From positions 21,516 to 85,515 of the forward strand of contig JAGDZP010000044.1 of assembly GCA_049115735.1 (NCBI GenBank): DNA of 64,000 nt, written 5' to 3'. The stretch comes from CAXBNB01 sp049115735 (lineage in GTDB: Bacteria; Bacteroidota; Bacteroidia; Cytophagales; Cyclobacteriaceae). This document shows, one piece after another, positions 52,737 to 61,646 of this stretch. Each line of letters begins with the position of its first letter. Position 1 is the stretch's first letter. Under the pieces are notes generated by a model. The model saw only the letters and a program-made list of their open reading frames with translations, searched no databases and had not been told where the DNA came from. The position numbers and the translations under genes were made by a program.

Positions 52737-54101
52737 ATGAAAATTGATCAGGATATTAAAGTAGGATTATTAAGTACAAAACTTGAAAGGTTCTGGACGC
52801 ACGCACGAGAAAAGGCATTACTACTGGAAAAGGAATATGATACGTCCATAGGGTCTCCGGTTTTTACGATTAACGGCAAATACACAACAAGAGGCTGGAC
52901 CGAATGGACCCAGGGTTTTGTTTACGGAACCCAAATCCTTGTTGGAGAGGCACTTGAGGATAATTCCCTGATTGAGCTGGGTAAAAAGAATACAATCGAA
53001 AAAATGGCTCATCACTTGAGTCACTTCGGTGTTCACGATCATGGATTCAATAATCTAAGCACCTATGGTAACTTACTAAGACTAAGTAGACAAGGTATAT
53101 TGGATAGTACAACTGGCGACCGTGAATTCTACAAGTTGGCCTTGCAAATGTCTGGCTCGGTACAAGCTAAGAGATGGTCAGATGTGAAGGATGGTGGATA
53201 CATCTACTCTTTTAATGGCCCTCATTCTTTGTTTATTGATACAATCAGGACAGTACGGATATTGCTTGCCGCTCACCTGGTGGGGCACAGAATGCTGGAT
53301 GAAAATGATGTAGAGATCGACTTACTCGACAGAGCCATGGTGCATGGAATGACGACCGCAAAATATGCGGTTTACTATGGAGAAGGAAGAGACAGCTACG
53401 ACGTTTGGGGCCGGGTAGCCCACGAATCGGTATTTAACCTAAACGATGGCAACTACAGGTGTCCGAATGCCCAGCAGGGTTTTTCTGGCTTTACTACCTG
53501 GACAAGAGGATTGGCCTGGGCGATGGTCGGATATGCGGAATTTCTCGAATACCTGATTGATAACAATATAGACGTAGAAGGAATAGCTGATATCAAGGAG
53601 ACATTCTTTAAAGCTGCGAAAGCAACTTGCGATTTTTACATAGATAATACCTCAAGCGATGGCATTCCCTACTGGGATACTGGTGCTCCTCAAATTCACA
53701 AATTAGGAGATTATCAAAGCTCAGCAGCTGATCCGAATAACCCTTATGAACCTGTGGATAGCTCTGCAGCAGCCATTGGAGCAGCTGGATTATTGAGACT
53801 TGGTAAACTGCTTGAAGGCTCAGACAAAGAAAGTGCTAACAAATACACGCAAGCCGGACTGACTACCTTGAACACATTACTTGGCGATACTTATTTGGGA
53901 CTGGATAAAAGCCACCAGGGCATATTGCTACATTCAGTATATCATCAACCAAACGGCTGGGATCATATCCCAGAAGGAAGCTCTGTGCCAAACGGGGAGG
54001 CCTGTATGTGGGGTGACTATCACATGGTTGAGCTTTGCCTTTTGGCCAAAAGATTATCTGAAGGAAAATACTACCGTTTTTTCGATACGCTAAAGGAATA
54101 A
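52737..54101 (+). CDS. GH88-family unsaturated uronyl hydrolase
   Basis: 454 residues without a signal peptide, so the enzyme is cytoplasmic. Alpha/alpha-barrel motifs are recognisable: F-G-V-H-D-H-G-F-N-N with one candidate Asp, then L-F-I-D-T-I-R-T-V-R with the second. The block W-T-R-G-L-A-W-A-M-V-G-Y-A follows, then D-S-S-A-A-A-I-G-A-A-G-L-L and C-terminal G-D-Y-H-M-V-E-L. GH88 enzymes hydrate and remove 4,5-unsaturated uronic acids left by polysaccharide lyases. Its presence therefore implies that the target glycan contains uronic acid and that a lyase operates in the locus. It lies 29 bp after the enoyl-CoA hydratase. Confidence 0.88.
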   Translation: MKIDQDIKVGLLSTKLERFWTHAREKALLLEKEYDTSIGSPVFTINGKYTTRGWTEWTQGFVYGTQILVGEALEDNSLIELGKKNTIEKMAHHLSHFGVHDHGFNNLSTYGNLLRLSRQGILDSTTGDREFYKLALQMSGSVQAKRWSDVKDGGYIYSFNGPHSLFIDTIRTVRILLAAHLVGHRMLDENDVEIDLLDRAMVHGMTTAKYAVYYGEGRDSYDVWGRVAHESVFNLNDGNYRCPNAQQGFSGFTTWTRGLAWAMVGYAEFLEYLIDNNIDVEGIADIKETFFKAAKATCDFYIDNTSSDGIPYWDTGAPQIHKLGDYQSSAADPNNPYEPVDSSAAAIGAAGLLRLGKLLEGSDKESANKYTQAGLTTLNTLLGDTYLGLDKSHQGILLHSVYHQPNGWDHIPEGSSVPNGEACMWGDYHMVELCLLAKRLSEGKYYRFFDTLKE

Positions 54102-54123
54102 ACCCTACTGGAATAAAATAAGG

Positions 54124-54369
54124 ATGTCGGCTATTCACACATACAATAATCAAAAATTCAAAATTTGTGTATTTAGCCTATTTACAGCTTGTTTGATTTT
54201 AATCTCAACCTGGAAGAGCATAGAAATTAATAATGGTAAGGTGACTCAATGCTCTGAGCATTGTCATTCGTGCATTTTCCTCAACCAATTTCAGGAAACC
54301 CTACTCTGTCTTGTACCGCCCGACCAATCAAAACACAAGAGTGCTTCTATTCTCATTACAATAATTTGA
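54124..54369 (+). CDS. Doubtful small Cys-rich membrane ORF
   Basis: 81 codons in the 282-bp spacer between GH88 and the fourth propeller gene. The N-terminal third has one hydrophobic stretch (KICVFSLFTACLILIS). The centre has C-S-E-H-C-H-S-C. There is no good ribosome-binding site spacing (AAGG touches the ATG) and no recognised family. It may equally be non-coding leader sequence for the propeller gene. No operator core is seen in this spacer. Confidence 0.22.
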   Translation: MSAIHTYNNQKFKICVFSLFTACLILISTWKSIEINNGKVTQCSEHCHSCIFLNQFQETLLCLVPPDQSKHKSASILITII

Positions 54370-54383
54370 TCATTTAAGAATCA

Positions 54384-57011
54384 ATGAAAAAGAATCTCAT
54401 GAACACTAACCGGCATCTTCTTACCTGCTTTGTTTTAAGTACATTCATACTCCTAATTGGTTGCAAAACCGAGCCAGAAAAGCCCACTGCAATTAGTTCT
54501 GGTCTCTCCGATATTGATCAAATCAGGACAGAATTAAGCACCAACCGTACTAATGTTGAAAATATTGATAGCAGGAGAGCGGCCCTATTCAGATGGTTTC
54601 GCTTGCTCTGGAGGCAAGGCCTGGATCTTGATTCGTTTGATGAAACCGCCGATATTCTTGTTAATAGTGTTCGAAACAAAGATCAAAACTTCGCAGCAAT
54701 AGACTCAGGATTTTTAATCCTTGAGAGGATATTATTAAACCCAAAGAAAATACCCGAGATTAAATCTAAAAGAACGGGCCAGCAGTCAACAACCAAAACC
54801 AACTGGCCCTTCTTTTTTGGAACTCAAGAATCACAAAGAGGGTACTCCCCTGACGCGGGACCTTCAAAGGGTGAAATAGCCTGGAAATACCCTAAGGGAT
54901 ATTATTGGAATGCAGCACCCAAAATTGAAAATGGTAAAATATACGCCAGTTCACCGGGCATTGATGTTGTAGGGCTTTGTCTAGATGAAAAGACGGGTAA
55001 GACCATTTGGAGAGGGCGCCAAAACGGCATTCACTTTTATGGAGCCCCAACCCCACGGTGGTCACCAATAATCTCTGATGATTATATGACCGTACGCTGT
55101 GCTTACACACCTGAGACCATTCGGGTTTTTGATAAAAGTACAGGAAAACTGATGGAAAACCCTCAAGCTTCTGCGGTACAAAATAATATGGTGTATATCA
55201 GAGATGGAAAAACCTTGGTTTTAGCCAATGCCAACACAGGAGAAGATGCTTGGATATTTGAAACTGAAAACTACTTTTCTGGTGAGCCCATCCTAGATGG
55301 ACAATCTATTTACACAGCAGACAGAAATGGTACATTGTACAAGTTTGACATCTCTGCCAATACGCCGGTTTGGACAATAGAGCTACAAGAGAAAATGGCT
55401 GCAACGCCAACACTCATAGGTGAAACAGTGTATGTTGGTACAAAATCAAGGAAACTCTACAGCATAGCTACTGCCGACAAGTCCATCAACTGGACATTTG
55501 AGACTCCCAAAGCTGAGAACAAAGCCAATCAGTTTTTTTCAGGGGTAACGCAGGTTGACGATAAACTTTATGTTGGGGCGGCCAACAAGGAATTGTACTG
55601 TCTTGACTCTGAGTCAGGCAAGTTGATTTGGAAAGAAGAGTTGAGTGACTGGATCAGGTCGAAACCTTTGGCTGTCAATGGAATGATTTATGTTGCCACG
55701 CTAGACAGCAAGGTATATGGCTTTGAAGATAAAGGCACAAAAGCTGAGAGGAATTTTTTAATAAGTGCTGGAAAACATGGCATAACAGCCGATTTAGCCG
55801 GAAATGAAAATGGAATTCTTGCCATTGGCAGGGATATGATGATGTATTCATTCCATCCCGAAATGGGTGAACTTCAGTGGTCAACAGGAATAGTAGATGG
55901 AACCTGGGTTGATGATCAATACTACTTTGCTGATTGGAATGGTGGGTTGCTAGGCTCCCCTACTGTTGTTGACGACATTGTATATTTCGGCGGACCTGAT
56001 GGCTTTGTAAACGCTTTAGATTCAGAAACGGGGAAAGAATTATGGCGCTTCGAAACCAACAGTACTGTATCCATCGCACCGACAGTCGCTGAAGGAAAAG
56101 TATTTTTCGGCTACTTGGGTGCTACTACAGAACATTATGGATTTGACAACCCAGGTGAATACTGGGCAGTGGACAAAAATACAGGCGAACCTGTTTGGTC
56201 ATCCAACGAATTTGCAAGAGTGTGGGTGGGTGCTGCATATTCTAATGGCATTTTATGTATGGGGGATACTGATGGAAATGTTTATGGAGTAAATCCGGAA
56301 GATGGCAGCAAGCTCTGGGAATATTGGACTGGAAAAAATACCAGTAAAGAATTTGTTCCACTGGATACTCCCTTTGTACATGGGTATCCTATGGGAGTTT
56401 ATAGTGTGCCAACATCAGATGATAAGAATTTCTATACTGGAAGCTGGTCTGGCTATTACTACGCTTTCGATCAAAAAACAGGCAAACTGGTTTGGCGCTG
56501 TGAAACAAAGGGAAATGACTGGGGAGGACTACCAGACTCGGCTGCTCCTACCCTATGGAAAAACCACCTCTATGTACAGAAAAAAGGAGGCTTGATGGCA
56601 GCAATCAATATCGAGTCTGGTGAAATAGAATGGGAATGGTGGGCACCAAGAGGTCATTTATATAATGCAACTCCAGCTGCCAACAACAACCTGATATATG
56701 GTGCTGTAACCAGAAAAGTAACCCTTCTCCCATATACAGGAAAAATGGTTGCATTCAAGGATGTAGAAAATGGTGGTGAAATGGTCTGGGAACAAATGGA
56801 TTTGGGCGGACTCACAGCTCCGGTGTTAACTGACGATCAACTAATCACCGGCTCTTCCAATGGTATGTTTATCACGAGTTTAAATCCGGAAACGGGAGAA
56901 ATCTTGTGGAGGACATTTACCGGAGGGGAAATGACTGAAAATGTTCCTGCTATATATGGCAACAAAGTTTACGCCCTCTGCAAGAATGGATATCTGTTTG
57001 CTTTAGAGTAA
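54384..57011 (+). CDS. PQQ-like beta-propeller lipoprotein, copy 4
   Basis: 875 residues. The first ATG is used; a Met five codons on is also possible. Unlike the other three copies it carries a lipobox (L-I-G-C), so it should be membrane-anchored. The helical N-terminal region includes L-S-D-I-D-Q-I-R and F-R-W-F-R-L-L-W-R, close to F-S-W-F-R-H-M in copy 3. The blades have L-D-E-K-T-G-K-T-I-W and similar motifs. S-D-W-I-R-S-K-P lies at about 421-428, and the end is E-N-V-P-A-I-Y-G-N-K with N-G-Y-L-F-A-L-E. No Cys-Cys or heme motif is seen. It is followed by the Nramp-related transporter after 24 bp. Confidence 0.85.
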   Translation: MKKNLMNTNRHLLTCFVLSTFILLIGCKTEPEKPTAISSGLSDIDQIRTELSTNRTNVENIDSRRAALFRWFRLLWRQGLDLDSFDETADILVNSVRNKDQNFAAIDSGFLILERILLNPKKIPEIKSKRTGQQSTTKTNWPFFFGTQESQRGYSPDAGPSKGEIAWKYPKGYYWNAAPKIENGKIYASSPGIDVVGLCLDEKTGKTIWRGRQNGIHFYGAPTPRWSPIISDDYMTVRCAYTPETIRVFDKSTGKLMENPQASAVQNNMVYIRDGKTLVLANANTGEDAWIFETENYFSGEPILDGQSIYTADRNGTLYKFDISANTPVWTIELQEKMAATPTLIGETVYVGTKSRKLYSIATADKSINWTFETPKAENKANQFFSGVTQVDDKLYVGAANKELYCLDSESGKLIWKEELSDWIRSKPLAVNGMIYVATLDSKVYGFEDKGTKAERNFLISAGKHGITADLAGNENGILAIGRDMMMYSFHPEMGELQWSTGIVDGTWVDDQYYFADWNGGLLGSPTVVDDIVYFGGPDGFVNALDSETGKELWRFETNSTVSIAPTVAEGKVFFGYLGATTEHYGFDNPGEYWAVDKNTGEPVWSSNEFARVWVGAAYSNGILCMGDTDGNVYGVNPEDGSKLWEYWTGKNTSKEFVPLDTPFVHGYPMGVYSVPTSDDKNFYTGSWSGYYYAFDQKTGKLVWRCETKGNDWGGLPDSAAPTLWKNHLYVQKKGGLMAAINIESGEIEWEWWAPRGHLYNATPAANNNLIYGAVTRKVTLLPYTGKMVAFKDVENGGEMVWEQMDLGGLTAPVLTDDQLITGSSNGMFITSLNPETGEILWRTFTGGEMTENVPAIYGNKVYALCKNGYLFALE

Positions 57012-57035
57012 TTTACCATAACTAAACTTAAAACT

Positions 57036-58286
57036 ATGCCTAACAACTCAGAGTCACTCATTCACCGAATCAAAGCCAGCATCAAAAGGTTTGGGCCTGC
57101 ATTTTTTATCATTGGCTATGTAGTAGGCACAGGTAGTGTCACATCTATGGTAGTATCAGGTGCCAAATACGGACTGACTCTTTCATGGGCTTTGCTCCTA
57201 TCCTGTTTTTTCACTTATTTTCTAATCATCGCCATCAGCAAGCTCACCATTGTATCAGGTGAAACTCTGATGTATAATTTCAAACAAGCGTTTGGTAAGC
57301 CTGTTACCATTTTCATCATTACAGCACTTGTCGTTTCTATAGTCTCTTCCATAATTGGCATTATGGGCGTATTGGCAGAAGTTGTCATGGAATGGGTTGA
57401 AGTCAATACCTCGATTGGATTTTTGAGTGGTCCCGTAGTTACCATCTTCTTTATTGTACTTCTGCTTACTCTTTTTTGGAGTGGAAAGCATGAAAACTTT
57501 ATTAATGCCATGACTATCATGGTAGGGCTAATGGCCTTTTCATTTGTAGCCACCAGCCTGATGGTGGTCAATGAAGCTGGTACCTCACTAGCGGACTTCT
57601 TTCCCAGCACACCGGAAGGAGACAATACCGGACTCGTTGTAGCAGGAATGGTCGGAACTACCATGGCCGGTGTTTGCCTGGCATCAAGAAGCATTCTTGT
57701 ACAAGAAGAAGGATGGGAAATAAAGGACATGAAGATGGAGAATAAGGATGCGGCCATTTCTATGATCATGACCTTCCTAATTAGTCTGGCCATTATGATA
57801 AGCGCAACGGGAACGCTCTATTTTCAAGGCATTTCTGTGGATAATGCAACCGACATGATGAATGCCCTAGGACCTTGGGCCGGGGAATTCGCTTTAACCA
57901 TTTTTACCCTTGGCATTGTAGGAGCAGGATTATCCTCAACATTTCCAAATCTATTGTTGTTTCCATGGCTCATCTCCGATTATTCCCATACAGAGCGAAA
58001 CATGAAGAAAATGTTGTACAAGGGCCTTGTAATACTTGTAGCATTATCCGGAATGATCGTTCCTCTTGTAGGTGGAAAACCCGTATGGATATTAATAGCC
58101 TCTCAGGCGCTAAGCCCTTTTGTAATGCCACTGATTACTTTGTTTTTGTTGATCCTAATGAATCGCGAAAGCATAATGAAAGAACATAAGATTGGAATCG
58201 GATTAAATATGGCACTTGGAGCAACCTTTATATTCAATTGCTATATGCTCGTTGTGGCTCTCAAGGCCTTTACGAATATGATTTAA
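57036..58286 (+). CDS. Nramp-related membrane transporter lacking the usual metal ligands
   Basis: 416 residues with about 11 transmembrane segments. The first helix region (F-G-P-A-F-F-I-I-G-Y-V-V-G-T-G-S-V) and the overall order align with Nramp divalent-metal transporters, including I-V-S-G-E-T-L after helix 2. The metal-binding D-P-G-N of helix 1 is replaced by G-T-G-S. In place of the helix-6 M-P-H motif there is G-T-T-M-A-G-V. Canonical Mn/Fe transport is therefore unlikely. It could carry another ion or a small organic substrate. Its place between a propeller gene and a CxxCH gene suggests service to this locus, such as supply of a cofactor metal or uptake of a product (inference). Confidence 0.75.
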   Translation: MPNNSESLIHRIKASIKRFGPAFFIIGYVVGTGSVTSMVVSGAKYGLTLSWALLLSCFFTYFLIIAISKLTIVSGETLMYNFKQAFGKPVTIFIITALVVSIVSSIIGIMGVLAEVVMEWVEVNTSIGFLSGPVVTIFFIVLLLTLFWSGKHENFINAMTIMVGLMAFSFVATSLMVVNEAGTSLADFFPSTPEGDNTGLVVAGMVGTTMAGVCLASRSILVQEEGWEIKDMKMENKDAAISMIMTFLISLAIMISATGTLYFQGISVDNATDMMNALGPWAGEFALTIFTLGIVGAGLSSTFPNLLLFPWLISDYSHTERNMKKMLYKGLVILVALSGMIVPLVGGKPVWILIASQALSPFVMPLITLFLLILMNRESIMKEHKIGIGLNMALGATFIFNCYMLVVALKAFTNMI

Positions 58287-58405
58287 CCAATCAAAAAAAG
58301 ATCAAATAATTGCATGACTGACGTCATTGTTTGGTTTCACGATCAATTCTAACTTTCCAAAACCAAAGCGACCACTAAGGGAATAGACTGCTAAACCCTT
58401 AAACA

Positions 58406-61357
58406 ATGAAGTATATTCTGGTCGTAGTTTGTTTGCTTCCTTTTCTCCTAACAGCTCAGTCAACTCAGCTCACAGTCACTGTTTCTCATCCGGACAAACA
58501 GTACGCTACTGGTATTATTCAAGTAGTGGGTAATGATAAAACCCTGGAAAATGAACTCGTTAACGGTCAGGCCAATTTTATCCTCAGTGAAATTCTTGAC
58601 CTTAAAGTAGAGCCAATTTTTGAGATATTGGCTTATCCAAACCCCTCATACGGGCAACCCATTACGCTTAAAATTAATAAGAAAAGACTGTTGCAAGGGA
58701 ATGTCACTTTTTACGACTTGACAGGAAAAACACTCGGACACCTAGATGTGGCGCACAAAAAGTCATTAGTTATATCTAACACATCCAACATTGTTTTATT
58801 TAAGTATAGTAACAGCTCAGGGCCCCATCTCATAGGAAAAATTTTAACGAATAATGAGCAAATTGAGGTCAATGCAGACATAGACACTGAAACTCCTCAA
58901 GTTCCCTCGACCATTCAATCCAGTCATACAGATCACGATGAATACGCCGTTACTTTTAGCGACCCGGAAAAGGAATTAGCTACAATTCGAGAAACGATTA
59001 AAATTGAGGATGGCACTCATAAAAAATTTACCTGGAACGCAAACTATTACAGTAGGTTAATTGTGAATAACGGCAGTGGAAGTGGGCGGTATGATTTTGG
59101 CGAAATAGTACCCATAAAAGCTAAAGAGGCTCAGCACAATTACGCATTTGAACAATGGACTGGGGACACAGAATTTATTGCTGACATCCATTCTCCTGAG
59201 ACAAGCATATCTATTACTAGTGAAGATGTTTCTGTCACCGCTGAGTATCAAATAACAAATGGAAAAATTCAACTTCCCATTGAGGTAATGGGTGCCCCGG
59301 GACACATTGAGGAAGTCATTCTCAACCTGGGAGAAAATGGAAATGCAGCTGAAAAACTTTGGGTCCGGGTGCACAATATTTCCTACAATGGAAAAGGAAG
59401 GTTGAGAGTAAATGAGGGGGATTGGCATTGGCTGAGTAATAATAATAGTAACCTAATTCTGAACAAGCCAGACAAGGCTTATGGTGGTTTTGGAGGAGGT
59501 TTTAGCACCATTACATTTGCGTTAAGCAATGACCATCTAGAGTTTGTTGATGGAGAAAATAAAATTGAATTTGAATACAACCATAGAAATGGACCAACGG
59601 CAGGATACCGTGTCATTGATTTAAATATCCTGGATGCGAACGGCAATAAAATAATTGCTCCTGATGTCTTCGTTGAAGATGACCCACATAGTTGGCAGCC
59701 CATTTTGACAGACAGTGAAGATATTGAAAGAGGAGAATGGCTTTGGAAAAACTATAATTTAGGAATAGAAGCAAAATGCTCGAATTGCCATACAGAATCA
59801 GGAATGGATTTGAAATACTTCAATGTTTCCAACAAGACAATCGTTGAGCAAGCAAAGAAGAGCAACCTGACACAAATAGAAGGAGAGCAAATAGCGAGTT
59901 ATATCCGATCACATCCAATGACTTCACCAAAGCAAGCTCGCGTTTATAATCCGCCCTACCAACCTGGTTCTGGCACGGATAGCATGCCGGTGTTTGAGTG
60001 GGCAGCTGGAGCGGGCCTTGGTGCAGTATTAGACAAAGACGAAGACATGCTACCCTACATTTTTGGTGATGGTTCTAGAGCAGCAATTGATGCCAGCACA
60101 GATATTCGCACAGACCTCAACCTTCGTGAAATTCCTGTTGCTGTACAGTTTCCGGATTGGTTACATTGGATTCCACGCATCAATCCGGTAGATATATGGG
60201 GCAAAAACACATGGCTGTATAGTAATGGACACAATGGAAACAACAACGCTGAACAGGCTTACAAAGCCCTAAAAAGGAAATTGGATACCTATGGGGCTGA
60301 ACAACTAATTCAAAGAAAAGACCTCATTGAAACGCTTGAGAAATTTGCTCGCGATGTAATGTGGTGGGTGGGACACGATAATAATACTGGTCACCCCTGG
60401 ACAGCCACAATTGCTCCAATGCTAGATCAAAGAAAGACTCAATACACGGCAGAACAAGCCAAACACAATCTGGCTCTGTGGCAAAACATGAAGCTTTGGG
60501 AGGTGATGATGGAGTATGAGCTTCAAGACAAAGCAGACGATGAGAGGGCAACTGCTGAAAAATACAACTGGCCTATCAACAGATTCTCCATGTTTATCAT
60601 ACCTGCTCATTTCACAGGAGATAATCGCGGTACCTCTCATTTCGCATGGGAAAGCCAGGTTGTGGGCACATATTACTCATCAATTTGGTACCAGGTTCAA
60701 ATCACAGTCAATTCCGGTATGCGCTCAGGCTACAACGTAGCACCATCCGATTGGTCATACAATTTAATGCACATCAACCTTCTCGGCGAAAGAACAGGCA
60801 TCTACGAACCTCTTCGCTACTATCAAAATATGATCAAAGCCTATCAACAAAGAGATAAAGGCATCAATGATGAGATCAACATAAGTGGTTGGACGATGCG
60901 GGAAGTCAGTCCGTGGCGGGCTTACAGCAACTACAAAGGAGATCAGCAAACCATGGAACTACTAAACAACTACAGAGTAGGTTTGAGAGCTGATGTAACG
61001 AGCTCCATCCTGAGTCAGTGGCTAAGGAAATCTAATGAATACGATCTAGATAAGTGGCCTAGAACATCTACAATAGGATTCGGTAGTGATGTGTGGTTCA
61101 AACTAGAATTTGTGCATTACGATCCCACAGAAAAAGAAAACCCTGGGCATGGTAAAGGAAAACTTTTTGCACCAGACGGAAGCTTCGACGCTGTGGAAGC
61201 CCATGCTTTTTATCGCTTACTTGATGGTAGTTACAACAATGGAGAAAACCGCCTAGAAGCTATAGGTGTAGATAAGATCGTAATTTTAGGGCTTGCTCAA
61301 TGGGCTGATAGCATCTGGGTCAACCCTGATACCGATTGGTTTAATTGGAGGGAGTGA
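58406..61357 (+). CDS. Large secreted single-CxxCH protein, paralog 3, with extra N-terminal domains
   Basis: 983 residues with a signal peptide ending LLTAQ. Residues about 69-147 resemble a T9SS type A sorting domain (Y-P-N-P-S-Y-G at about 77, F-Y-D-L-T-G-K-T-L-G, N-I-V-L-F-K-Y), but it sits at the N-terminus instead of the C-terminus. An InlB/Listeria-Bacteroides-like repeat follows (about 215-282: G-S-G-R-Y-D-F-G-E-I-V-P-I, F-E-Q-W-T-G-D). The shared family core begins with L-P-I-E-V-M-G (about 290) and contains C-S-N-C-H at 458-462. After it come N-P-P-Y-Q-P-G-S-G-T-D, W-A-A-G-A-G-L, R-E-I-P-V-A and M-R-E-V-S-P-W-R. It lacks a C-terminal sorting tail. It is preceded by a 119-bp spacer without an operator core and is the last gene of the plus-strand cluster. 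Function unknown. Confidence 0.75.
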   Translation: MKYILVVVCLLPFLLTAQSTQLTVTVSHPDKQYATGIIQVVGNDKTLENELVNGQANFILSEILDLKVEPIFEILAYPNPSYGQPITLKINKKRLLQGNVTFYDLTGKTLGHLDVAHKKSLVISNTSNIVLFKYSNSSGPHLIGKILTNNEQIEVNADIDTETPQVPSTIQSSHTDHDEYAVTFSDPEKELATIRETIKIEDGTHKKFTWNANYYSRLIVNNGSGSGRYDFGEIVPIKAKEAQHNYAFEQWTGDTEFIADIHSPETSISITSEDVSVTAEYQITNGKIQLPIEVMGAPGHIEEVILNLGENGNAAEKLWVRVHNISYNGKGRLRVNEGDWHWLSNNNSNLILNKPDKAYGGFGGGFSTITFALSNDHLEFVDGENKIEFEYNHRNGPTAGYRVIDLNILDANGNKIIAPDVFVEDDPHSWQPILTDSEDIERGEWLWKNYNLGIEAKCSNCHTESGMDLKYFNVSNKTIVEQAKKSNLTQIEGEQIASYIRSHPMTSPKQARVYNPPYQPGSGTDSMPVFEWAAGAGLGAVLDKDEDMLPYIFGDGSRAAIDASTDIRTDLNLREIPVAVQFPDWLHWIPRINPVDIWGKNTWLYSNGHNGNNNAEQAYKALKRKLDTYGAEQLIQRKDLIETLEKFARDVMWWVGHDNNTGHPWTATIAPMLDQRKTQYTAEQAKHNLALWQNMKLWEVMMEYELQDKADDERATAEKYNWPINRFSMFIIPAHFTGDNRGTSHFAWESQVVGTYYSSIWYQVQITVNSGMRSGYNVAPSDWSYNLMHINLLGERTGIYEPLRYYQNMIKAYQQRDKGINDEINISGWTMREVSPWRAYSNYKGDQQTMELLNNYRVGLRADVTSSILSQWLRKSNEYDLDKWPRTSTIGFGSDVWFKLEFVHYDPTEKENPGHGKGKLFAPDGSFDAVEAHAFYRLLDGSYNNGENRLEAIGVDKIVILGLAQWADSIWVNPDTDWFNWRE

Positions 61358-61646
61358 ATACATAATATTCGGTTCCTATATAGGAAATCATTGTATCAAA
61401 AGTATTATTACACTGATGGCTTATTTTAAATCAACTAGTTACTTACACCCTAAAATAATTCCTTATTTGAGTGAGAATAATGGCAAGATGCTAAGGCTCA
61501 CTTTTAATTAATGTGATTCAAGGCTTTACAAAGTAAGTTTTTAATTCCATCCAACTCAATCTACCATTTATACTCAATTTCGACATTGCCATTTTCTGAA
61601 AGCCCCTTTATAATCATTTCTCGAATAGATTAGTAGGAAATATTCA
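61358..61646. other. Gene-free spacer ending the PUL
   Basis: 289 bp with no credible gene. It holds a perfect 14-bp palindrome TTCCTATATAGGAA (61373-61386) 15 bp after the last PUL stop, not followed by a T-run, and one operator half-site (ATTACAC, 61407-61413) without its partner. It marks the border between the PUL and the mobile-element genes. Confidence 0.5.

Noticed and set aside
58319..58326. TGACGTCA palindrome before the third CxxCH gene
   Set aside because: An isolated 8-bp palindrome with no second copy noticed. No reason to link it to regulation.
61407..61413. Operator half-site ATTACAC after the last PUL gene
   Set aside because: The second half is missing and no start codon of the locus lies nearby.
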